Below are positions 6,609-14,057 of a stretch of 16,757 bases of DNA, piece after piece. The translations under genes were made by a program, and so were the position numbers. Position 1 is the first letter of the stretch, and each line of letters starts with the position of its first letter. Origin of the DNA: CBDUQI01 sp965369325 (GTDB lineage Bacteria; Pseudomonadota; Gammaproteobacteria; Steroidobacterales; JBCBZW01); NCBI GenBank assembly GCA_965369325.1, contig CBDUQI010000128.1, positions 1 to 16,757 of the forward strand, given 5' to 3'. The notes beneath the pieces were generated by a model. That model did not search any database. It was given only the letters and a program-made list of their open reading frames with translations, and had not been told where the DNA came from.

Positions 6609-9164
6609 TTATGATCCAAATTTTCTGTGATCTTGCATAACGATTACACGGCACGCCCTTAACTGCTCGGCGAGCTGCGCAGCTGTAGATTGCCGTTGCT
6701 CAGGCAACTTAGACAGTGCGCAGTCGACTATTTTGTCAACTGCCGGGGCGAGATTAGGTCGCAAGTCGCTAATGGGTGTATGGGGCTTACTGGCGATCTT
6801 GTACATCAGTGCCGCCATCGAGTCCGCCCTGAACGGCAATTGGCCGGTCAATAACTGATAGAGAGTAACACCGAGGGAAAAGATATCTGAGTGGCCCGTC
6901 ACGTTTTTGCCCGCCAGCTGCTCAGGTGGCATATAAGAGGGCGTACCTAGCACAATGCCGGTCTTGGTGCGGTTGGCATCGTTTATTCTGGCAATGCCAA
7001 AGTCGGTCAGCTTGACGTCGCCGGTTGCCGGATCGTACATAATGTTCGCGGGTTTCACGTCGCGGTGAACAATGCCTGCCTGATGGGCATAGTGCAGCGC
7101 GTCCGCCACCTGGGCCATCAGATCCAGGACGGTTGCAACATCCAGTAGCGACTGGCTTGTGCTGTGGCGATTCAGGTGATCGCCACTTAAGAACTCCATC
7201 GCGATATAGGCCAGGTCGTGTTCTTCGCCGGCGTCGTAAACGGTGACGATGTTGGGGTGGTGCAGGCGGCCTGCGCTTTGCGCTTCGCGGAAGAATCGTA
7301 CCTTAATGGCATCCAGCTCTTCGGGTTCAAACTCCTGCCCCAGTGGGATCGTCTTGATCGCCACCACCCGATTGATCTTGGGGTCGCGCCCTTGATAGAC
7401 CGTGCCCATGGCGCCGCGGCCGATTTCGCGCTCAATCACATAGCGTCCAAGTTGTGGTTGCGCGAGCTGCTCATCGCTCAGGACCATGGTGCCGCCCGCC
7501 GCGGTCGCGCCGCCGATCACCACCGTGTGCTCGAGCGACTGCGCGCGTTTCATCCGATCCGCAATGTCGCGATATCGCGGCTGGTGCTCGGCCATGTGTC
7601 GGTAGACGGCCGCCGCTTTGTTGAACTGACGCTTGCTTTCATAATCCAGTGCTAGGGCATACATGGCGTCCAGCAGTGGGGCATCTACCGGGCAGCGGCA
7701 GAATTTCTCAAACGCCATGTCCAACTGGCCCTGGGCAGCAAAGGCCAGGCCCAACATACGATTGCTGTTGGCGCCGTCGGTGTCTGCGCGAGCTCTTAGG
7801 CGTTCGGTAAGCGCGAAGCGCTGCGCTGTGATAACCAGGTGACCGCAGCCAAGCGCAATGCAGCCACTGGCCAGTTGTAGCCAGATGGCGTGGCTGTTCA
7901 TTGCCACGAACTCGGTGCCCAGGAAGGCGACACCAAGCGCGACGCTGATTAGCGTGCCGAGACTGGCCGGCAATCGCGGCAACACAAACATCAGATACAA
8001 CAGGGCGAGCAGCAAACTGGCGGCCTCGGCCAGGCCGACCCACGATGGTCGTGCGTAGTAGTGTTGTTCGACAATCGCCGAGACCGTATGCGCAAGCACC
8101 TGCACGGGTGGGGTGGAGGTATGCACGGGCGTTTTCAACCAGTCGCCCAATCCGCTGGCAGCCGCCCCAATCAGGACGATTTTGTCTTTGTACTTTTCCG
8201 CCGGGATAGTCTCGCTGAATACGTCGTAGAAGGAGTCGACAGCAAATGCGGGCAGGTCTGCGCGATTTGGGTAGAAGTAGTTGTACATGCGCAGGTCTGC
8301 GGTAGTCGAGATCTCCAACTCGCCGATGCGCAGTCCAACCCCGTCCAGGCGCTGCACATCCGATGGCGAGAGATTCAGCGCGCTCAGCGCGATACTGAGT
8401 GCCAGCGATGGATACCATTCGTCGTAGTGGCGAATCAGCAGCGGTTCATAGCGGGCCGTGCCGTCCGCGTCCAGCAGCAGGCTCAGGTGACCGAGTGAGT
8501 GGGCTGGTTCGGCAAATTGTGCAATCGGAGGCACCAGCTTGCGTGCGCGGATGCCTTGCGCCGTTGCCGCCGTGCCGTCATCCTGCTGGAATACCCGGTG
8601 GCGCTGCAGATAGGACGGGTGCGGTCGCGCGGCACGACCGGGTGTGCTGCCAAGCTGCACCGATACTGGCAGCACCGCGGTGCCCGCACGGCTGAGGGCC
8701 TCTGCCAGGGTACGGTCGTAGTCTAGCCGTTTGATGGTACTGTCGAGTGATCCGGCCAGTGCTTGCAGAGCGGAGGCTGCGCTGCCCGGGTTGGCGGCGA
8801 GCGTGGCAGCAAATTGCTCGCGAACGTTCACCAGCGCGTCAAAGCCACCGTCAATCTGCGATTCACCCAGGAATGTGCTCATCCCAATAACTCTCGCGCC
8901 CCCTTCATCCAGGCGTGAGACAACCTGTGCGAGAATGTCGCGAGACCACGGCCATCGACCAATGTTCTCGATGCTGCGATCGTCAATCTGAATGATAGCG
9001 ATGTCGCGGCTGGGATGGCGCAGGGACCAACGCATAAACTGATCGTACACGCTGCTCTCAAGTCCATAGCGCACACTCTGCCCGGGTATCAGGGCGAGCA
9101 TCGTGAGCACCGCCATCACGGCCAGTCCACCGAACCATGTGCGAGTCCAGAGCGAGGAGAGCAA
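6609..9164 (-). CDS. Membrane Ser/Thr protein kinase with CHASE2 sensor domain
   Basis: The 851 residues show four regions. (1) A membrane segment at 11-29 and a large outside domain at about 30-355 of CHASE2 type (DIAIIQIDDRSIENIGRWPW at 54-73, YKDKIVLIGAAASGLGD at 325-341). (2) Three membrane segments near 374-396, 401-418 and 427-447. (3) A TPR-like helical region at about 468-540. (4) A Hanks-type kinase domain at about 575-838: GRGAMGTVY at 582-590, VAIK with Lys604, HRDVKPANIM at 700-709 with Asp702, DFG at 721-723, an activation loop with Thr733 and Thr735, and TPSYMPPEQ at 741-749. All catalytic residues are intact, and it is an RD kinase. Two motifs, HTVVI (546-550) and GTMVL (558-562), sit just before the kinase domain. 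The start is TTG, supported by AAAGG eight bases upstream. The signal sensed by the CHASE2 domain is unknown. Confidence 0.93.
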   Translation of the reverse strand: MLSSLWTRTWFGGLAVMAVLTMLALIPGQSVRYGLESSVYDQFMRWSLRHPSRDIAIIQIDDRSIENIGRWPWSRDILAQVVSRLDEGGARVIGMSTFLGESQIDGGFDALVNVREQFAATLAANPGSAASALQALAGSLDSTIKRLDYDRTLAEALSRAGTAVLPVSVQLGSTPGRAARPHPSYLQRHRVFQQDDGTAATAQGIRARKLVPPIAQFAEPAHSLGHLSLLLDADGTARYEPLLIRHYDEWYPSLALSIALSALNLSPSDVQRLDGVGLRIGELEISTTADLRMYNYFYPNRADLPAFAVDSFYDVFSETIPAEKYKDKIVLIGAAASGLGDWLKTPVHTSTPPVQVLAHTVSAIVEQHYYARPSWVGLAEAASLLLALLYLMFVLPRLPASLGTLISVALGVAFLGTEFVAMNSHAIWLQLASGCIALGCGHLVITAQRFALTERLRARADTDGANSNRMLGLAFAAQGQLDMAFEKFCRCPVDAPLLDAMYALALDYESKRQFNKAAAVYRHMAEHQPRYRDIADRMKRAQSLEHTVVIGGATAAGGTMVLSDEQLAQPQLGRYVIEREIGRGAMGTVYQGRDPKINRVVAIKTIPLGQEFEPEELDAIKVRFFREAQSAGRLHHPNIVTVYDAGEEHDLAYIAMEFLSGDHLNRHSTSQSLLDVATVLDLMAQVADALHYAHQAGIVHRDVKPANIMYDPATGDVKLTDFGIARINDANRTKTGIVLGTPSYMPPEQLAGKNVTGHSDIFSLGVTLYQLLTGQLPFRADSMAALMYKIASKPHTPISDLRPNLAPAVDKIVDCALSKLPEQRQSTAAQLAEQLRACRVIVMQDHRKFGS

Positions 9165-9208
9165 GTAAGCGGCCTTTGTGCGTGTTAATCCGGTTCGCCA
9201 GGGTGACC

Positions 9209-9214
9209 AGTATA
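9209..9214 (-). promoter_or_regulatory. Candidate -10 box for the kinase-phosphatase-FHA operon
   Basis: On the minus strand this reads TATACT, one mismatch from consensus, about 45 bases before the TTG start of the kinase gene. The -35 position (about 9232-9237, ACCGCA) is a poor match. It would need an activator or an alternative sigma factor if it is real. Confidence 0.3.
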
Positions 9215-9406
9215 GGCGAGCGGCCGTCGGTTGCGGTGCCGATAAATGTGACCCGTTAGGCGGTTTCAGCTACGCCTGTGGGTGCAAGTTGTGACGGTGT
9301 GTGTGATGTCGATTGTAACTGTGAGCCGGCGCACACGCGCCCGCCGCAGTGGCGTCGAGGCGGGGCGTATTGTGCGCTGCCGAGGCGGCTCGGTTACCAT
9401 TCGCGC

Positions 9407-10762
9407 ATGGCCAAATCCAAGAGTGTCTACTTATGCGAGGCGTGCGGTGCGACTGCGCCCAAATGGCAGGGGCAATGCGGTGACTGCGGGGCGTGGAATA
9501 CGCTAAGTGAGTCGCGGCTGGGACCGCGTACCGGGCGCGCGGGCGGCGGTTATTCTGGCGAGGTGCAAACGCGCCTGCTGGATGAGGTCAGCGAGGATTC
9601 GCAAGCGCGCTCTGCCACCGGCCTGGAGGAGCTTGACCGCGTGCTTGGCGGTGGCTTGGTGATTGGTTCGGTCGTGCTTATCGGTGGCGATCCCGGCATT
9701 GGCAAGTCCACGCTGCTGCTACAGGCCTGCGCCAAGCTGCGCGAACACGTCCCGGTGCTTTACGTCACCGGTGAGGAATCGCTGCGCCAGGTGAGCCTGC
9801 GCGCCCGGCGGCTTGGTTTGGATGCGGGCAAAGTGGGTTTGCTGGCGGAGACGGCGGTTGAGCGGATTCTGGCTGCTGCCGAGTCGGACAAGCCAGCCGT
9901 CATGGTTATTGATTCCATTCAAACCATGTTTTCCCAGGAGCTGCAATCGGCGCCCGGGGCAGTTGGCCAATTGCGAGAGTGCTCCGCTCAGCTCGTGCGT
10001 TACGCCAAACGGCGTGGTACGGCGGTGTTTCTGGTCGGTCATGTGACCAAAGAAGGGGTGATCGCTGGGCCGCGCGTGCTTGAGCACATGGTTGATACGG
10101 TGTTGTACTTTGAAAGCGATGTCGGCTCACGCTACCGGATCTTGCGAGCGGTGAAGAACCGTTTCGGTGCTGCCAACGAGATTGGTGTGTTTGCCATGGC
10201 CGAAGACGGCCTGCGCGAAGTCAAGAACCCGTCGGCGATTTTTCTCTCGCGCCACGCAGAGCCGGTGGCGGGTAGTGCTGTTCTGGTCACGCGCGAGGGC
10301 TCGCGACCCCTGTTGGCTGAGGTGCAAGCCTTGGTGGATGAGAGCAGGCTGGGCAACCCGCGACGCTTGGCCGTCGGGCTGGATCAGAATCGGTTGGCGA
10401 TGCTGCTGGCGGTCCTGCACCGCCACGCCGGTGTGAGCACTTACGATCAGGATGTGTTCATGAACGTGGTGGGCGGGCTTAGAATCAGCGAGACGGCGGC
10501 CGACCTGCCAGCGCTGATCGCCACTGTTTCCAGCATGCGCAATCGCCCGGTGCCGGTGGGTACCGTGGCGTTTGGTGAAGTCGGGCTGGCCGGCGAAGTA
10601 CGCCCGGTGCCATTTGGCGATGAACGCCTGCAAGCAGCAGCCAAGCATGGATTTAAGCGGGTGTTGGCGCCGGCGGAGAACGTGCCGGCCAAGGGCATTG
10701 AGGGGCTGGAGTTGATTCCGATCCGTCGCCTAAGCGATGCGGTGAGCAAGGCGTTTGACTGA
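9407..10762 (+). CDS. radA: DNA repair protein RadA
   Basis: The 451 residues match the usual RadA length. RadA is a RecA-related, DnaB-like hexameric helicase that drives branch migration and processes recombination intermediates. It has an N-terminal zinc finger with Cys10, Cys13, Cys24 and Cys27, Walker A GGDPGIGKS at 93-101, Walker B VMVIDSIQTM at 165-174, the RadA signature KNRFG at 250-254, and a C-terminal Lon-protease-like domain (about 285-451) with VGTVAFGEVGLAGEVRPV at 384-401. The ATG at 9407 is chosen because it begins MAKSKSVYLCEACG, the family N-terminus. The same frame is open 43 codons further upstream but reads as low-quality Cys/Arg-rich sequence. No good ribosome binding site is visible, and no convincing promoter was found in the 242-bp gap shared with the kinase gene. 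Confidence 0.97.
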   Translation: MAKSKSVYLCEACGATAPKWQGQCGDCGAWNTLSESRLGPRTGRAGGGYSGEVQTRLLDEVSEDSQARSATGLEELDRVLGGGLVIGSVVLIGGDPGIGKSTLLLQACAKLREHVPVLYVTGEESLRQVSLRARRLGLDAGKVGLLAETAVERILAAAESDKPAVMVIDSIQTMFSQELQSAPGAVGQLRECSAQLVRYAKRRGTAVFLVGHVTKEGVIAGPRVLEHMVDTVLYFESDVGSRYRILRAVKNRFGAANEIGVFAMAEDGLREVKNPSAIFLSRHAEPVAGSAVLVTREGSRPLLAEVQALVDESRLGNPRRLAVGLDQNRLAMLLAVLHRHAGVSTYDQDVFMNVVGGLRISETAADLPALIATVSSMRNRPVPVGTVAFGEVGLAGEVRPVPFGDERLQAAAKHGFKRVLAPAENVPAKGIEGLELIPIRRLSDAVSKAFD

Positions 10763-10834
10763 GGCGGCGATGCGGGCGTGCTCAGTCAATGCACGGTGCC
10801 GTCCACGCATCTGTTGCGATGACGTTGATTGGGC

Positions 10835-12130
10835 TCAGGCCGCGGCGTTGGCTGAGGGAGTTGGCGATTTGGGCCCGCCGGGCGGAAGCATGCGAACCGA
10901 CTTTACGGCGTGTTTACCAATCGCGACCACCTCCAGTGTGTACTCGCCGACGGTGAAGCGCGTGCCGTTCTCCGGAATGGTTTCCAGGTGTTCAAGAATC
11001 AAGCCATTCAGCGTACTCGCCCCTTCTGTGGGCAAATCCCATTGCATCGCGCGGTTGAGCATGCGGATGGCGGCGCCAGCGTCCACCACATAGCTCCCAT
11101 CCTGCTTGGGCTCTACCTCGGCAGGTAACGCGGAGGCGGTGCCGGTGAATTCGCCTACGATTTCCTCCAGGATGTCCTGCAAGGTTAGCAGGCCAAGAAT
11201 ATCGCCATATTCATCCACTACCATCCCGATGCGTTTTCGGGTTTGTTGGAAATTGGCTAGCTGCCGGTACAGCGGTGTCCCTTCAGGGACATAGTAGACC
11301 TCCTCAGCGACGCTGCGCAGGACGTCCTTGTTCAGCGTCGTCCGGTTGCCTGCGTGCAGCACTCGACGCAAGTGCACCATGCCCACAATGTTGTCTAGAT
11401 CGCCATCGTAAAGCGGGAAGCGCAGGTGGCTAGGTGTGTCGATCACCTTCTCAATCTCGGCCCAGTCATCCTGCAGGTCGATCCCCGCGATCTCATGGCG
11501 GGGTACCATGATGTCATCCACCGTGACGTCCTCCAGATCCAGGATACCCAGCAACATGTCCTGGTGACGCTTGGCGATCACGTTGCCCTCGGTCAGTACG
11601 GTTTTTAGTTCGTCGCGAGTGAGCGCTTGCAGCGGACTGCCATCATCCGCGCGTACCCCGAATACTCGCAACAGCGCATTGGTGAAACTGTTTACCAGCC
11701 ACACCACCGGGTAGACGAGTTTCAGCAGCGGGTAGTAGATGTAGGCAGCAGGTAGGCCGACTTCTTCCGGGTGCAGCGCGGCCACGGTTTTGGGAGCGAC
11801 TTCCGCGAAGATCAGCTGAATGAACAGTAGCCCAATGACCCCAAAGCTGGCAGCGACACCCGCGCGCGCGACGATCACCCCCATCAAAAAAGCGGCCAGA
11901 ATATTGACCAGATTGTTGCCGAGCAGAATCAACCCGATCAGACGATCGGGGCGTATCAACAGTAATTCGGCCAGCCGGGCGCCCCGGTGACCGGCGCGGG
12001 CACGATGGCGCAACCGATACCGGTTCAGGCTCATCAGGGCGGTTTCGGTGCCTGAGAAAAACGCGGATAGACAAATCAGCGCGAACAGGCAGGCGACTAG
12101 TAGACCGATCGAAACTTGGTCGTTACCCAA
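10835..12130 (-). CDS. CNNM/CorC-family protein with DUF21, CBS pair and CorC domain (YfjD/CorB-like)
   Basis: The 431 residues show an N-terminal DUF21 membrane domain (1 to about 185) with FSGTETALMSLNRYRL at 25-40 and LIFAEVAPKT at 106-115. Two CBS domains follow at about 205-262 (DIMVPRHEIAGID) and 270-328 (GMVVDEYGDILGLLTLQDIL), then a CorC/HlyC C-terminal domain at about 345-418. Family members are linked to Mg2+ efflux or Mg2+/Co2+ homeostasis, with the CBS pair sensing Mg-ATP; the substrate here is not proven. The start is TTG, with TGAGG about ten bases upstream; no ATG start is available before the first membrane segment. It lies 199 bp downstream of the ypjD-like gene on the same strand. 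Its stop faces radA with a 72-bp gap that holds no clear terminator. Confidence 0.93.
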   Translation of the reverse strand: MGNDQVSIGLLVACLFALICLSAFFSGTETALMSLNRYRLRHRARAGHRGARLAELLLIRPDRLIGLILLGNNLVNILAAFLMGVIVARAGVAASFGVIGLLFIQLIFAEVAPKTVAALHPEEVGLPAAYIYYPLLKLVYPVVWLVNSFTNALLRVFGVRADDGSPLQALTRDELKTVLTEGNVIAKRHQDMLLGILDLEDVTVDDIMVPRHEIAGIDLQDDWAEIEKVIDTPSHLRFPLYDGDLDNIVGMVHLRRVLHAGNRTTLNKDVLRSVAEEVYYVPEGTPLYRQLANFQQTRKRIGMVVDEYGDILGLLTLQDILEEIVGEFTGTASALPAEVEPKQDGSYVVDAGAAIRMLNRAMQWDLPTEGASTLNGLILEHLETIPENGTRFTVGEYTLEVVAIGKHAVKSVRMLPPGGPKSPTPSANAAA

Positions 12131-12245
12131 CGCGGGGCGGCCTCAGGTGACTGGTGATGGCCTCAGAATATGCGCGCGCTGCCGTGGACTCAAGGCGTGA
12201 TTGCGGTTTCTGGCAAAAATCTCAAAAAACACACGCAAGTGATTG

Positions 12246-12273
12246 AATGTACGTATGCATTATCTATGTTCAA
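12246..12273 (-). promoter_or_regulatory. Candidate promoter for the CorB/CorC-like gene
   Basis: On the minus strand TTGAAC (12273-12268) is followed after 16 bp by TACATT (12251-12246). The boxes lie in an AT-rich patch that stands out in the 199-bp gap between the ypjD-like gene and this gene. A GATAAT (12264-12259) inside the spacer is an alternative -10, but it has no matching -35. The leader would be about 109 nt. The downstream gene may therefore be transcribed separately from the ypjD-like gene. Confidence 0.3.
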
Positions 12274-12329
12274 TAAGCGTTGGGTGGGTGCCGAGGCGCA
12301 TCGCAGGCGCGTTGCCAACCGCTCGTGGG

Positions 12330-13142
12330 TCAGCCCCATTGGCGCCCGAGCAGGAGCTCAAGCACGATCCGGCTGCCGAAGTAGGCCAGCACGAGACCCC
12401 CGAAGCCGCTTAAGGTCCAGGTGACGGCGGTTTGTCCACGCCAGCCAAAGCGCCAGCGCCCCAATAACAGCACCGCAAAAATCACCCAGGCGAAGATCGA
12501 CAGCACCGTCTTGTGTACCAAGTGCTGGGCGAAGACGTTGTCTACAAACACCAGCCCACTGAACACCGCCAGGCTGAGTAGGGCAAAGCCAACACCAATA
12601 GTGGTAAACAGGGAGCGCTCGGTGGTCTCAAGTGGTGGTAGCAGGCTGGTCACGCCACCGGGGCGGTGCTGGCGCAGACGCCGATGCTGGATAGCCATCA
12701 GGATCGCCAGCCCGGCGCCAAGTGTGAGCACTGCATAGGCGATCACGGACAACAACACATGTGCCTGCAGCGGCCAGCTCAGTGGCGCGCGGTTGGCCTC
12801 GGTGCCAAGGCCGGTCGCCAACGCGCAGATCCCCGCCAGTGGTAGTGCCAGCACGCCCAGCCCAACAAAGGGCGGGCGCAGCAGTGCGATCAGTGCGGTG
12901 AGCCCCAGTACCAGCCCGATGGCTGAAAGTGTATTGGCCAGGCTGAGCGAGTGGGTACTCTGGGCGGTGCTGGCCAATAAGATGATATGCAGTACGGCGG
13001 CTAGGACGATGATGGCAACGGCACCCGCCGCGGGGCCCTGCCGCAAGCCGGCCTCGCCCTTATGTATCAGCCCTCCACAGAATGCAGCACCTAGAATATA
13101 GGTGAGGCAAACGGCGATGGGGAGGATTGTGATAGGCAACAC
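12330..13142 (-). CDS. ypjD: YpjD/CcsA-like inner-membrane protein (cytochrome c assembly family)
   Basis: The 270 residues carry about eight membrane segments, covering most of the protein. Family hallmarks are LSWPLQAHVLLSVIAYAVLT at 121-140 with His128, LLPPLETTERSLF at 167-179, HKTVLSIFAWVIFAVLL at 210-226 with His210, and GRWRFGWRGQTAV at 228-240. The fold is that of CcsA/HemX-type proteins, where the two His residues may bind haem. The tryptophan-rich WWD motif of true CcsA haem lyases is missing, so direct haem attachment to cytochrome c is doubtful; the exact role of YpjD is not established. The start is GTG at 13142 with no clear ribosome binding site. In many gammaproteobacteria this gene sits next to ffh, divergently; here two genes intervene. 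Confidence 0.88.
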   Translation of the reverse strand: MLPITILPIAVCLTYILGAAFCGGLIHKGEAGLRQGPAAGAVAIIVLAAVLHIILLASTAQSTHSLSLANTLSAIGLVLGLTALIALLRPPFVGLGVLALPLAGICALATGLGTEANRAPLSWPLQAHVLLSVIAYAVLTLGAGLAILMAIQHRRLRQHRPGGVTSLLPPLETTERSLFTTIGVGFALLSLAVFSGLVFVDNVFAQHLVHKTVLSIFAWVIFAVLLLGRWRFGWRGQTAVTWTLSGFGGLVLAYFGSRIVLELLLGRQWG

Positions 13143-13289
13143 AGATTTTGCTTAGTCGCTAACTTACTGTCGTCGCAAGTAATGATCTCATAGCCTCCGC
13201 TCGCTTTGAAGTGTGCGACAGGGATGTTGTCAGGCGCTACGGCTGGGCGCTGGCGCGGGCGGAGTGATGGACATTCCACGGAAATGGGT

Positions 13290-14057
13290 ATGCGAGTCAG
13301 AATTCTAGGGTGCAGCGGCGGTATTGGCGGCGGCCTGCGCACCACGGCATTGCTGGTAGATGACGATATCCTGATCGACGCGGGTACGGGCGTTGGTGAT
13401 CTATCGCTGGCGCAGTTGCGCCGGATACGTCATGTTTTTCTTACTCACGCGCACATCGACCACATTGCCGGCTTGCCGCTATTTGTGGATGCCGTCTTCG
13501 ATTCACTCCTGATGCATCCGCTGGTAGTGCACGGCCGCCCGGAAACACTCAGCGCGTTACAGGCGCATATCTTTAACGGTGTGATCTGGCCGGACTTTTC
13601 GGTGCTCCCAAGCGCGGATGCGCCGGTGATGAGTTTTGCGCCGCTGACACCGGGCACCGCCATGCAGGTAGGCGAGCGCCTGTTCCGCTCAGTGGATGTG
13701 CACCACTCAGTGCCGTCAGTGGGGTATTGCGTGGAGGCCGCGGGCAAGGTCTTCGCGTTCAGCGGCGACACCATGACCAACCGTACACTGTGGCCGGCGC
13801 TGAATGCTTACGCCGAGGTGGACGTGCTGGTTGTGGAGGTCTCATTCCCCAACCGCCTGGAAGGGCTGGCGCGCACGGCCGCGCACTATTGTCCCGCCTC
13901 GCTGGCTCAGGACATCGACAAGCTGGAGCACAATCCCGAGATATGGGTCACCGGTATGAAGCCGGGCGATGAAGACATCATCATTAGCGAAACCATGCAG
14001 GCGCTGCCCGGCCGCCGCATCCGACGCCTCACCACCGGGCAGGAGTTCGTTCTTTAG
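13290..14057 (+). CDS. Metallo-beta-lactamase-fold phosphodiesterase (cyclic-nucleotide PDE / RNase Z-like)
   Basis: The protein has 255 residues from ATG 13290, which GGAAA at 13280-13284 supports at correct spacing; ATG 13284 lies on top of that site, and the open frame further upstream reads as non-coding. The N-terminus LGCSGGIGGGLRTTALL (6-22) and LIDAGTGVGDL (28-38) precede the metal motif THAHIDH (52-58: His53, His55, Asp57, His58). His138/His139 and FSGDT with Asp160 supply further ligands. It is like the class II cAMP phosphodiesterase / RNase Z branch of the fold, so the substrate is probably a phosphodiester, perhaps a cyclic nucleotide; I cannot tell which. The late motif reads VTGMKP (220-225) where relatives often have His in place of Gly222. 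No membrane segments or signal peptide are seen. Its stop abuts that of the convergent sulfotransferase gene. Confidence 0.85.
   Translation: MRVRILGCSGGIGGGLRTTALLVDDDILIDAGTGVGDLSLAQLRRIRHVFLTHAHIDHIAGLPLFVDAVFDSLLMHPLVVHGRPETLSALQAHIFNGVIWPDFSVLPSADAPVMSFAPLTPGTAMQVGERLFRSVDVHHSVPSVGYCVEAAGKVFAFSGDTMTNRTLWPALNAYAEVDVLVVEVSFPNRLEGLARTAAHYCPASLAQDIDKLEHNPEIWVTGMKPGDEDIIISETMQALPGRRIRRLTTGQEFVL

Noticed and set aside
7708..8418. Minus-strand open frame of 236 codons in another frame of the kinase gene.
   Set aside because: It overlaps the CHASE2 and membrane part of the kinase, whose frame has clear domains; the alternative product is Arg-rich without motifs.
9289..9400. Promoters for radA, such as TTGTGA (9289) with TGTAAC (9314) or TTGTGC (9370) with TACCAT (9395).
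   Set aside because: Both pairs need 19-bp spacers and match poorly; neither can be supported.
9278..9406. Longer radA start, adding 43 residues.
   Set aside because: The added residues are Cys/Arg/Pro-rich and unlike any RadA N-terminus; the normal MAKSKSVYLCEACG start is at 9407.
10763..10834. Terminator between the convergent radA and CorB/CorC-like genes.
   Set aside because: Only a stem with a four-base bulge and a long loop can be drawn, and no T-run follows on either strand.
12170..12424. Small plus-strand gene in the gap upstream of the CorB/CorC-like gene.
   Set aside because: It lacks a ribosome binding site, its product is basic low-complexity sequence, and its 3' half is antisense to the ypjD-like gene.
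13206..13289. Longer start for the phosphodiesterase gene, adding 28 residues.
   Set aside because: The family N-terminus begins at MRVRILGCSGG, and ATG 13290 has a well-spaced GGAAA; the upstream part reads as non-coding.
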